DNA of 56,559 nt from Lachnospiraceae bacterium (GTDB lineage: Bacteria; Bacillota; Clostridia; Lachnospirales; Lachnospiraceae), in the NCBI GenBank assembly GCA_016290905.1, contig JAEEVO010000008.1:1-56559 (forward strand), read 5' to 3'. Below are positions 16,248-24,849 of the stretch, in pieces. How positions within the stretch are numbered: position 1 is the first letter of the stretch; the number at the start of each line of letters is the position of its first letter. The notes under the pieces were generated by a model. That model saw nothing but the letters and a program-made list of their open reading frames with translations, was not told the origin of the DNA and made no database searches. A program made the translations under genes and the position numbers.

Positions 16248-18464
16248 TTACAGGATACGCTTAAACTTCTTTTCTATTTCCCTCTTTGTCACATCTATGA
16301 TGATCGGTCTTCCGTGAGGACAGTTAAACGGATTTTCGGCTCTTAAGAGCTCTTTTAGAAGCTCCTTTGCCTCGGCTTCGGTAAGCTCGGTATTTCCCTT
16401 TACCGCCGCCTTGCATGCGCTTGTTGCTATCTTTTCTTTTATGCTCTTTATCACGTTGCCTTTTATGTCCTTTGAAAGCTCCTCTATGATTTCAAGGAAC
16501 ATGTCCCTTGCGTCTACGCCGTACAGGTTCAGGGGTACTTCGGAAAGCGCATATTCATGTCCTCCGAAATGCTCCGCAACAAATCCGTACTCAGCAAGCT
16601 CCTTTGCATACTGCTCTGCAACAGCCTCTTCACGTGCGGAAAGTGAAATGATCATCGGAGGTGACAGAAGCTGGGTGGACTTGTCGCTCCCGATTGTCTT
16701 CATGAACTTCTCATACAGTATCTTTTCATGTGCAGCATGCTGGTCAATAATATAGACGCAGCCTGCCGACTCTATTATCCAGTATGTTCCGAATATCTGT
16801 CCGACTATCCTGTATCCGCTTGAGAATACATTATTAAACTCCGATCTGGTCTCTATATGACGGTCCTCTTCAAAGAACGAAGCCTGTTTGTAGGTATACT
16901 CGGCAGGCTCTTCATTGACAAATGCTGCGGGCAGGGCGTCCTCCTGTGAGGATGCATTTTCCCTTTCGTTCGACGCTGTTTCCGAAACTACAGATATATT
17001 TTCCGAAGATACAGTTCCCTTATCATGCGCTCCGGATTCCGAGCCGCCTGTCAATGTGTCCTTACCTGAAACCGGATTTACTAAATTTCTGTCATATTGC
17101 GAATAATTAACAGAGCCCTTATCCTGACCCGAACCGTATTTATCTTTATAGGATGGTATCAGGTTCTTTCTGTCATCCGGTATTTCAGTCTTCTTCTCTG
17201 CATCAAAACCGGTTCCGTTCAGACTCGCATTCCTGCTGATATTTCCAGAGCTTACTCCGAAATCTGAACTCTGAGCGGCACCTCCGGGATCTGCGTTCAC
17301 CCTCTCTCCGCCGGGTCCGACATTATATCTGTCAGAAGCGCTGAATGGAGTCCTTGCATATCCTGTATCCTTACTTTTAAGGTTGTTTTCAAACGGTTCG
17401 GGAACATATTTCTTTTTCTGCTCGGCGTCCTTCGCTGCCTGCTCGTTATCCTTTTCAGCCTTATGTATAAGCGCCTTCCCCGAAAGAGCCTCTGTTATGG
17501 CTGTATTTACCGCATTGTATACGGCCTCGGGATTTTCAAACCTGACCTCCTGTTTTGACGGATGCACATTTACATCCATGCTTGAAGGATCGATATCGAT
17601 ATACAGCGCCGTAAAAGGATATTTATGCTGCATAAGGAACGGCTGATAAGCGTCCTCGATCGCCTTGAACACTATCTGGCTCCTGATAAAACGCCCGTTT
17701 ACAAAATAATTCTCCGTATTCCTGTTGCTGCGCACGACCACAGGTCGGCATATGCAGCCCGAAACACGGATATTCCTATTTCCGGTATAGTCTATCATTA
17801 CTATCTCGGAAGCTATATCCCTTCCGTATATTCCGAAGATGATATCCTTCATCCTTGAGCTTCCGTTAGTGAAAACGATATTTCTCCCGTTATTTACATA
17901 TTTTATGCTAACCTCGGGATGAGAAAGCGCAATCCTCTCTACAACCTCATTGCAATATGAGCCTTCGGTAGCGGAGCTCTTAAGGAATTTACGCCTTACG
18001 GGAACATATTTAAAAACATCACGTATGATAAAAGTAGTACCGTTAGGGGCGCCTATATCCTCAAAGCTCTTTTCCTCCCCGCCGCTTATAAGGTATCTTA
18101 CGGCCGAGAAAGCATCCTTTGTCTTTGTGATAAGCTCTACATCCGCAACCGCAGCTATGCTGGCAAGAGCCTCGCCCCTGAAACCGAGCGAGGTAATATT
18201 CGAAAGATCCTCGGCGGTCTTTATCTTGCTTGTTGTATGCCTTATAAAAGCCACCTTAATGTCATCCCTGTCAATTCCGCTTCCGTTATCGGTTATCCTG
18301 ATCAGATCGATACCGCCGCCCTTTATCTCTATGGATACGGACGTTGCACCGGCATCGATTGAATTTTCCACAAGCTCCTTTATTATCGACGCAGGTCTGT
18401 CTATAACTTCACCGGCCGCTATCTGGTTTATGGTACTCTTGTCAAGGATGTTGATCTTACTCAT
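16248..18464 (-). CDS. mutL: DNA mismatch repair endonuclease MutL
   Basis: This 738-residue GHKL ATPase couples MutS recognition to strand incision. The N-terminal domain shows NQIAAGEVIDRPASIIKELV, DAGATS, DNGSGI and GFRGEALASIAAV. A low-complexity Ser/Asn/Gly/Asp-rich linker spans about 345-545. The C-terminal dimerisation domain carries DQHAAHEKILYE, which fits the DQHA(X)2E(X)4E metal site of nicking MutL, and CPHGRP, consistent with a MutH-independent system. ATG 18464 follows AGGTGAG by about 6 nt and is preferred to GTG three codons upstream. It lies 13 nt after mutS. Confidence 0.96.
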   Translation of the reverse strand: MSKINILDKSTINQIAAGEVIDRPASIIKELVENSIDAGATSVSIEIKGGGIDLIRITDNGSGIDRDDIKVAFIRHTTSKIKTAEDLSNITSLGFRGEALASIAAVADVELITKTKDAFSAVRYLISGGEEKSFEDIGAPNGTTFIIRDVFKYVPVRRKFLKSSATEGSYCNEVVERIALSHPEVSIKYVNNGRNIVFTNGSSRMKDIIFGIYGRDIASEIVMIDYTGNRNIRVSGCICRPVVVRSNRNTENYFVNGRFIRSQIVFKAIEDAYQPFLMQHKYPFTALYIDIDPSSMDVNVHPSKQEVRFENPEAVYNAVNTAITEALSGKALIHKAEKDNEQAAKDAEQKKKYVPEPFENNLKSKDTGYARTPFSASDRYNVGPGGERVNADPGGAAQSSDFGVSSGNISRNASLNGTGFDAEKKTEIPDDRKNLIPSYKDKYGSGQDKGSVNYSQYDRNLVNPVSGKDTLTGGSESGAHDKGTVSSENISVVSETASNERENASSQEDALPAAFVNEEPAEYTYKQASFFEEDRHIETRSEFNNVFSSGYRIVGQIFGTYWIIESAGCVYIIDQHAAHEKILYEKFMKTIGSDKSTQLLSPPMIISLSAREEAVAEQYAKELAEYGFVAEHFGGHEYALSEVPLNLYGVDARDMFLEIIEELSKDIKGNVIKSIKEKIATSACKAAVKGNTELTEAEAKELLKELLRAENPFNCPHGRPIIIDVTKREIEKKFKRIL

Positions 18465-18477
18465 ATTTCTCACCTGC

Positions 18478-21153
18478 CTACTTCTGTCTGTTCTTTAACT
18501 CTTCCTGCAGCTCCGAAAGCTTGTTCAAAGCCTGTATCGGCGTCAGCGTCATCAGGTCAAGCTCCCTTATATCATCAAGTATGTCATCATGCTTGCGTTC
18601 TGCAAAGAGGCTCAGTTGATTCTCCTCGAGATAATTTCTCGGCTTTGCCGTTTTATATTTATCGGCCACAGAACTGCTGCCTGTTTTTATCATCTCGCTG
18701 CGCTCGTGTGAATCTATATCGTTAAGACTCAGGACCTCAACTATCTCCTTTGCCCGTGAAAGTATATCCTCCGGCAGTCCCGCAAGACGCGCAACCTGTA
18801 TTCCGTAGCTCTTATCGGCTCCGCCTTCGACTATCTTCCTTAAGAATATGATATCCTCGCCCTGCTCCTTTACGGCTATGCTGAAATTCTTAACACATCC
18901 GAGTTTTTCCTCCAGCTCCGTAAGTTCATGGTAATGAGTTGCAAACAGCGTCTTTGCGCCAAGCTTTTCCGGATCCGCCACATGCTCGACCACAGCCCAT
19001 GCTATTGCAAGACCGTCAAATGTGCTCGTACCTCTTCCTATCTCGTCAAGGATCAGCAGGCTCTTTCCTGTAGCGTTCTTCATTATCTGTGAGACTTCAT
19101 TCATTTCCACCATGAAGGTGCTCTGACCCGATGCCAGATCGTCGGATGCGCCCACACGTGTAAATACCCGGTCAACAAGTCCTATATCCGCCGAATCGGC
19201 AGGTACGAAGCTGCCCATCTGTGCCATAAGGACTATCAGCGCCGTCTGTCTCATATATGTGGATTTTCCGGCCATGTTGGGACCTGTTATGATCGCAACC
19301 CTGTTTGCCTTATCGTCAAGATATGTATCGTTTGCGACAAAATCCGAATCCCTTAAGACCTTCTCTACAACAGGATGCCTTCCCGCCTTTATATCTATTA
19401 TCCCGTCCTCATTGAGTGTCGGCCTTACATATCCGTTTCTCTCCGCAACATATCCGAGCGAACAGAGGCTGTCGATATATGCGATCCTTTTTGCCGTCTT
19501 CTGGATCCTTACGATATTTGCCGCTATCTTTTCCCTTAGTTCTGTAAATATCTCATACTCCAGATTCACAAGCCTGTCCTCGGCGTGGAGTATCTTGTCT
19601 TCCAGTTCCTTTAATTCCTGCGTTGTATAACGTTCGGCCGTAGTCAGAGTCTGTTTTCTTATCCAGTTTTCAGGTACCATGTCCTTGTATGAGTTTGTAA
19701 CCTCAAGGCAGTATCCGAATACCCTGCTGTATTTTATCCTTAAGTTCTTTATCCCTGTGGCGTCGCGTTCCCTTGCTTCAAGCTCTGCGAGCCAACTCTT
19801 TCCTTCCGTTTTCGCAGATCTGAGTTCATCCACTTCGGCGTTGTAGCCGTCCCTTATGATACCACCCTCTCTTATGCTTATGGGCGGATCGTCGGCAACA
19901 GTCTCCCCTATGGCCTCTTTAAGGTCTTCGAGCGTATCGGTCTCTTCACACAGCTCCTTTAACAGCTTTGAAGAAAATCCCGAAAGCACAGTTTTAATCG
20001 GAGCTATCATTGAAACCGAGGATGCAAATGCGATAAGATCCCTGGGATTTGCATTCCTGTAGCTTATCCTTCCCGCAAGCCTTTCAAGGTCATATATGGA
20101 ATTTAAATATTCCCTTATCTCCTCACGGTCAAGGATGTTCTTGTTGAACTCTTCCACAGCGTCAAGTCTCTTCTCTATCTCGTCCTTTTCAAGAAGCGGC
20201 TGTTCCACCATGCTCCTGAGCATCCTGGCGCCCATGGCGGTGCCCGTCCTGTCAAGCACATTTAGCAGCGAGCCCTTTTTATTCTTGTCGCGCATGGTCT
20301 CGGTAAGCTCAAGATTCCTTCTCGTCTGGCTGTCGAGCAGCATGTATTTCCCGGAAACATACGGAACTATTGACGTTACATGGTCAAGGGATATCATCTG
20401 TGTTTCAAGTGCATATCTTAAAACCGCCCCGGCTGCTGCCTTCGCTGCGGGATAACTGTTTATCCCCATTTCCGAGCAGTCCCTGCATTTAAAATGGGAT
20501 GAGAGCACACGCTCACATTTTACGGCATCAAAATAATCCGCTCCGACCGTTTCCACCATGACGTTAAGTTTTTCCTTTAAAGCCGCAAAATCAATGCCGC
20601 ACATAAGAAAAGCCTCGTTGCAGATAAGCTCCGCCGGGGTAAGCTTGTATATCTCATCGTTTATCTTTGAAAGATCTTCAAATTCCTGAATAAAAAAATC
20701 ACCCGTTGAAACATCAAGTGCAGCCAGCCCGTACATATCGTCACAGTAATAGACTCCCGCAAGATAATTGTTCCTGCTTTCATCCAGAGCCTGCGGATTG
20801 ATGTTGGTTCCGGGCGTAACTACCCTTATGACTTCCCTTCTCACAAGCCCCTTTGCGGTCGCGGGATCCTCCGTCTGTTCGCAGATGGCAACCTTATGCC
20901 CGTTCTCAACGAGCTTTGTTATATAGCCCTCGCTGGAATGAAACGGTACGCCGCACATAGGCGCTCTCTCTTCCAGACCGCAGTTCTTACCGGTCAGCGT
21001 CAGTTCGAGTTCCTTGGATGCTATCTTTGCATCCTCAAAAAACATCTCGTAAAAGTCGCCCAACCGGTAAAAGATGATACAGTCGTTATACTGTTCCTTG
21101 ATATTCAGATACTGCACCATAACAGGTGTCATTTCATTTTTCTGTTCAATCAC
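18478..21153 (-). CDS. mutS: DNA mismatch repair protein MutS
   Basis: This 891-residue protein recognises mispairs. The mismatch-contacting motif GDFYEMFFEDA is near the N terminus, followed by connector, lever and clamp regions, then the ATPase with Walker A GPNMAGKSTYMRQ, LILDEIGRGTSTFDG and ATHYHEL, and a C-terminal helix-turn-helix tail. I place the start at GTG 21153, which overlaps the stop of the upstream MutS-like gene as GTGA and has GGAG 9 nt before it; GTG 21168 is an in-frame alternative. The neighbours are the membrane MutS-like ATPase upstream and mutL downstream. Confidence 0.96.
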   Translation of the reverse strand: MIEQKNEMTPVMVQYLNIKEQYNDCIIFYRLGDFYEMFFEDAKIASKELELTLTGKNCGLEERAPMCGVPFHSSEGYITKLVENGHKVAICEQTEDPATAKGLVRREVIRVVTPGTNINPQALDESRNNYLAGVYYCDDMYGLAALDVSTGDFFIQEFEDLSKINDEIYKLTPAELICNEAFLMCGIDFAALKEKLNVMVETVGADYFDAVKCERVLSSHFKCRDCSEMGINSYPAAKAAAGAVLRYALETQMISLDHVTSIVPYVSGKYMLLDSQTRRNLELTETMRDKNKKGSLLNVLDRTGTAMGARMLRSMVEQPLLEKDEIEKRLDAVEEFNKNILDREEIREYLNSIYDLERLAGRISYRNANPRDLIAFASSVSMIAPIKTVLSGFSSKLLKELCEETDTLEDLKEAIGETVADDPPISIREGGIIRDGYNAEVDELRSAKTEGKSWLAELEARERDATGIKNLRIKYSRVFGYCLEVTNSYKDMVPENWIRKQTLTTAERYTTQELKELEDKILHAEDRLVNLEYEIFTELREKIAANIVRIQKTAKRIAYIDSLCSLGYVAERNGYVRPTLNEDGIIDIKAGRHPVVEKVLRDSDFVANDTYLDDKANRVAIITGPNMAGKSTYMRQTALIVLMAQMGSFVPADSADIGLVDRVFTRVGASDDLASGQSTFMVEMNEVSQIMKNATGKSLLILDEIGRGTSTFDGLAIAWAVVEHVADPEKLGAKTLFATHYHELTELEEKLGCVKNFSIAVKEQGEDIIFLRKIVEGGADKSYGIQVARLAGLPEDILSRAKEIVEVLSLNDIDSHERSEMIKTGSSSVADKYKTAKPRNYLEENQLSLFAERKHDDILDDIRELDLMTLTPIQALNKLSELQEELKNRQK

Positions 21154-22838
21154 GATTCTTCGCTCCACTCACCACTGTTCACATATCCGTCTGCGGCAAT
21201 CTCTGCCGCATCGGTTATTTCTTTCTCGAAACCGAGAAGCTTAAGCAGAAGTATGGCATTCCTTGTTACCGCCCTTCCGTCTTTAAGCTTGTAATCGAAT
21301 TTTACTCCGTCGTCCTCTACCTTTTCCTCAAAATGATAGAGCTTAAACGATTTCTGAAGGATATAGGTCAGCTCTATATCATGAGTCGCCGCAAACAGCA
21401 TGCAGTTCCTTTTTCCTATATAAGAAAGGATCTTCGAGGATGCGGCTATCCTCTCTAACGTATTTGTTCCTCTCAGCACTTCGTCGATGAATATCAGGAG
21501 CGGCACATCTTCATTCAAGCTGTCGCAGATCCTCTTCAATGATTTTATCTCCACGATATAATAGCTCTCACCGTCGGAAAGGTTATCCGTAAGCGCCATC
21601 GATGTCATACACTTGAAGAAGCATGCCCTGTAGGAATCGGCCATTACCGTATGTATGCTCTGCGCAAGTATCGAGTTGATCGCGATCGTTTTGATGAAGG
21701 TCGACTTACCCGACGCGTTTGAACCGGTGAGCAGTACATTTCCGTCCTCGTCAAAGCTGTTCCTTACCGGATCTATGATCATCGGATGGAATATGCTCTG
21801 TGTATGTATGCCTTTAGTGCCCCTGTCAAGCTCGGGAACACACCACCTGTGCATAAGCTTTCGGAAGGATGCTGCAGCCGTCATCGCATCAAGAAGACCG
21901 ATAATGGAATACATCTTATCGAAATCGTCCTTCCTGTTCTTGAGCTTTGTAAGCATGGTATTGAACCTGATAAGGTCAATATGCGTCGCCATCCTAAAAT
22001 AATCAAATACAACCTCAAGGATGTTTCCGTTACTGTTCCTTGAAACTATGATGCCGGCTCCCCTTGTTACATCCTTAAACTTCTTTCTCTGTTCAAGAAG
22101 CTCGTCAAGATAGGGCTTTAAAACTTCGTTGTCAATACTCCCGAGTCTGCCGCAAAGATCAAGCGTTCTCAGGATATAGGCAACTACAGAATAATAGTTT
22201 TCTATTTCTCCCTTACGCTTGAAATACGATAAAACATTATAAAAGAATACGCCGAATGTAGCCATCAGCCCGCCCACGGGATTAAAAGATATGAGCGCGA
22301 TGGAGCCGAAAAGGAGCAGCAGGCACAGATAATGCTTGATATTGCTTTCCTCTTCCAGCTTATTAAGGCAGCTTAGGTATTCATATACCGAAACGTTGCG
22401 CATTTTCCCGACAGCGTTCAGTTCTTTCTGCAGTCTGACACGCACCTCTTCATTTTCCGAGAAAAGCTTTATCAGCTCCTCACGCTTTTCAAGCTCCTCA
22501 TTGTCAAGCACCGGAGTCCTCATAAGATAGTAAAGGTATTCCTCACCTATAGAGCTCTGCGTTGCGCATGCAGTGATGAACACCCTGTCCATGTCAAGAT
22601 CGTGCCATGTGATATCGTCGATGACCGTATGCTTCTTATCCTCCGGGTATTTTTTCCTCATTTCCCTGAAATAATACCCGATGGATACGTATTTTTCCTG
22701 TGTATATTCAATTTCCGGAACAAGTCCGAAATTCTTCCTTATCATCTGTTCGGCAGCCTTTTCCGCTTTTTTCTGCATATAATATCCACCCGCAAAAAAC
22801 AGAACGATGACCGCCGCTGTGCCGATGACAAACTCCAT
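21150..22838 (-). CDS. Membrane-anchored MutS-domain-V-like ATPase
   Basis: This 562-residue protein has a membrane helix at the extreme N terminus (about 4-20), a hairpin of two further helices (about 175-215), a lever/clamp-like helical region, then a MutS-type ABC ATPase: TGSNASGKSTFIKTIA, YIVEIKSLKRI, LIFIDEVLRGTNTLER and FAATHDIEL. It lacks the mismatch-binding and connector domains of MutS, so it is not a mismatch sensor in the usual sense. Similar proteins occur in Lachnospiraceae without a known job. It is first in the transcription unit that continues to mutS, mutL and miaA, and overlaps mutS by 4 nt, which suggests linked expression. ATG 22838 has AGAAGG 7 nt upstream. Confidence 0.8.
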   Translation of the reverse strand: MEFVIGTAAVIVLFFAGGYYMQKKAEKAAEQMIRKNFGLVPEIEYTQEKYVSIGYYFREMRKKYPEDKKHTVIDDITWHDLDMDRVFITACATQSSIGEEYLYYLMRTPVLDNEELEKREELIKLFSENEEVRVRLQKELNAVGKMRNVSVYEYLSCLNKLEEESNIKHYLCLLLLFGSIALISFNPVGGLMATFGVFFYNVLSYFKRKGEIENYYSVVAYILRTLDLCGRLGSIDNEVLKPYLDELLEQRKKFKDVTRGAGIIVSRNSNGNILEVVFDYFRMATHIDLIRFNTMLTKLKNRKDDFDKMYSIIGLLDAMTAAASFRKLMHRWCVPELDRGTKGIHTQSIFHPMIIDPVRNSFDEDGNVLLTGSNASGKSTFIKTIAINSILAQSIHTVMADSYRACFFKCMTSMALTDNLSDGESYYIVEIKSLKRICDSLNEDVPLLIFIDEVLRGTNTLERIAASSKILSYIGKRNCMLFAATHDIELTYILQKSFKLYHFEEKVEDDGVKFDYKLKDGRAVTRNAILLLKLLGFEKEITDAAEIAADGYVNSGEWSEES

Positions 22839-22892
22839 GATAGTACCTTCTTGTCCCAATATATTGTGGTGTTAAATTACACTAATCAGATT

Positions 22893-22921
22893 ATTATACA
22901 TTATTTTGTAAAGGATGTCAA
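22893..22921 (-). promoter_or_regulatory. Promoter of mutS-like/mutS/mutL/miaA unit
   Basis: A perfect TTGACA-17-TATAAT consensus on the minus strand. Just downstream, GTGTTAAATTACAC (22870-22883) is an imperfect palindrome that could be an operator or chance. Confidence 0.8.
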
Positions 22922-22939
22922 AACTTTTCTTTATAAGTT

Positions 22940-23560
22940 TCAATCACTGATCACAAGTCCTTCGATCCTTGCCTTTACCGCAAGCTGAACCCTGTTTTTG
23001 TAGCCCGTCTTTAACAGCAGGTTGTTTATATGGAAATTAACCGTAGTGGGGCTTATGAAAAGCTTCTCTGCAATCTCCTTGTTTGTCGCACCGGTAGTAA
23101 GTTCCCTTAACACATCAAGCTCCATTCTTGTAAACTCTATGCTCTTTGCGTTTCCTATCGTAAGCTCCGGAGTTGTGTCGGGATAAATATGTTCACCCTT
23201 CATCGTGCGCTCCATTACAGAAAGTATCGGAACCTCCTGAAGCTCCTTGTACCAAAAGCTTTCAACGCCTATCTCCCTCGCCTTATCCATGTATGAAACC
23301 TCGGGCATGGAAGTGATGATTATTATCTTTATCTCGGGCTTCATTTCCTTTATCCTTCTGGCTGCCTCAAGCCCGTTGATGCCGCCTACCATGACTATGT
23401 CCATCACAACAAGATCGACACTGTGGGACATGCAGAACTCGACCGCGGTCTCACCGTCCTTTAAGGTGGCTACAAGCTCAAATTCTCCCGCCTCTTTGAT
23501 GAAATAAGAGAAAAACTGCCTTGTTATGTTCTGATCGTCAACTATAACTACCTTTGTCAT
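22940..23560 (-). CDS. NarL/LuxR-family response regulator
   Basis: This 206-residue protein has a receiver domain (VVIVDDQNITRQF, phospho-acceptor Asp in LVVMDIVMVGG near residue 54, IIITSMPE, and Lys in FWYKE) and a C-terminal LuxR-type helix-turn-helix (LRELTTGATNKEIAEKLFIS then TTVNFHINNLL). It would bind DNA as a dimer once phosphorylated. The start at 23560 has GGAGG 9 nt upstream and lies 1 nt after the kinase stop, which defines its partner. Target genes are not visible. Confidence 0.9.
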   Translation of the reverse strand: MTKVVIVDDQNITRQFFSYFIKEAGEFELVATLKDGETAVEFCMSHSVDLVVMDIVMVGGINGLEAARRIKEMKPEIKIIIITSMPEVSYMDKAREIGVESFWYKELQEVPILSVMERTMKGEHIYPDTTPELTIGNAKSIEFTRMELDVLRELTTGATNKEIAEKLFISPTTVNFHINNLLLKTGYKNRVQLAVKARIEGLVISD

Positions 23561-23561
23561 T

Positions 23562-24848
23562 TTATTCTCCCTCCTTTGGCAGGAGCACACATACGGTAAA
23601 TTCTTCACCGTATTCAGCATGCAGATTCCCACCGATCCTTTCTATCGCCTTTTTCAGATTTGTAAGTCCACCGCCCGCTTCTATCGGCCGGTCGGGTACA
23701 ATACCGTTGTTGCTCACTCTTATGTCATAATGACCTTCCGTATCTTTAACCATGACATTCAGCCTGTTTCCCTTGCCGTGCCGGAGTGCATTTGTCGCAC
23801 AGGTACGCAAGGTAAGCACCAGCAGATGCTTAAGCTCATCCTCCTGCGGAAGATCACCCTTTATCCTTGTCTCAAGTCCCATGGTCCTTATATCCTTAAG
23901 CACCACTGAGTAATCGTCATTGATATCCAGATCCTCTTCATCCTTTAACAGCATGGCGTTCAATTTCCACTGCTTTAGTATTTCGTGCCCGAGTTCTTCA
24001 TCGGGAACGCTCAGATATCGTCTTGACATCAGAAGAGTCTTTCCCCACTCATCATGCACCATGCTCTTTGTCTCAAGGATTTCCTTTTCCGCAGTCATGA
24101 CTTCTATCGTCGAATTAAGGGTCTTTAATCTCTCGTTAAGCTTGTCCGCCTTCTCCTGCTCTTCTTTTAAACGTTCGTGGAGCAGCTGTTCTTCGGAGAC
24201 GTCGGAGGCTATTATCTCTATAAGCTTATGACGGTTCATCCTGCAGATGTTCTTCCTGAAGCTGTAAAGCTTTCCGTCCGGAAGCTTTACCAGAGCGCTC
24301 TCTGCTTCGTCGTTCCCGTCTTTAGCCTTTTCTTTCCCGTCTGTCCCGTCTCTGTTGATATCAAGCTCACTCAGCTTCTTCCAGAAATCGGCTCCGTTAT
24401 ATATCTTTTCGCCCGTTATCTGTTCGGCAAGGGAATCCATCTCCTTGTTCACAAGCTTTACCAGTCCCTGCGGCCAGTAAAAGAGCACTCCCTCCGGGAC
24501 CGTATCCATGCCTTCCTTTATCGAGGCCTTCGAAATATGCTTCTGTTTTTTCCTCGAGACAAATATCGTCGTGATCGCCGCGACCACGGTGACAAGTCCC
24601 TGCATCAGGAAAAGCCTCTGAACCTCCGAACTGAAACCGTTATCCCAGAAATCGTTCGGAAGCTCAGTTTTCAGTTCCATGAACATCTGCCAGATAACAA
24701 ATTCTATGATAGTTATGAGAAGCATTGACAGGCTGTAGCCGGCCTTATGTCTCTGTATCAGTACGCTTACCGATACATAGAGCAGAACCAGCAGTACAAT
24801 ATGCGTTTCTAAGATCACAAGCCCAAGTATGATCAGACCGGCACTCAT
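23562..24848 (-). CDS. Membrane sensor histidine kinase
   Basis: This 428-residue protein has four N-terminal hydrophobic segments (about 1-100), a PAS-like region (about 115-220, with DTVPEGVLFYWPQGLVKLVNK), a coiled coil (about 230-265), a dimerisation segment with MVHDEWGKTLLMSRRY whose His fits the HDxxG phospho-acceptor box of HisKA_3-like kinases, and an HATPase domain with CATNALRHGKGN and VSNNGIVPD followed by GGGLTNLKKAIER. It lies between a degenerate sensor upstream and its response regulator downstream, all within 1-nt gaps. Start ATG 24848 has GGAGG 9 nt before it. The stimulus is unknown. Confidence 0.85.
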   Translation of the reverse strand: MSAGLIILGLVILETHIVLLVLLYVSVSVLIQRHKAGYSLSMLLITIIEFVIWQMFMELKTELPNDFWDNGFSSEVQRLFLMQGLVTVVAAITTIFVSRKKQKHISKASIKEGMDTVPEGVLFYWPQGLVKLVNKEMDSLAEQITGEKIYNGADFWKKLSELDINRDGTDGKEKAKDGNDEAESALVKLPDGKLYSFRKNICRMNRHKLIEIIASDVSEEQLLHERLKEEQEKADKLNERLKTLNSTIEVMTAEKEILETKSMVHDEWGKTLLMSRRYLSVPDEELGHEILKQWKLNAMLLKDEEDLDINDDYSVVLKDIRTMGLETRIKGDLPQEDELKHLLVLTLRTCATNALRHGKGNRLNVMVKDTEGHYDIRVSNNGIVPDRPIEAGGGLTNLKKAIERIGGNLHAEYGEEFTVCVLLPKEGE

Positions 24849-24849
24849 A

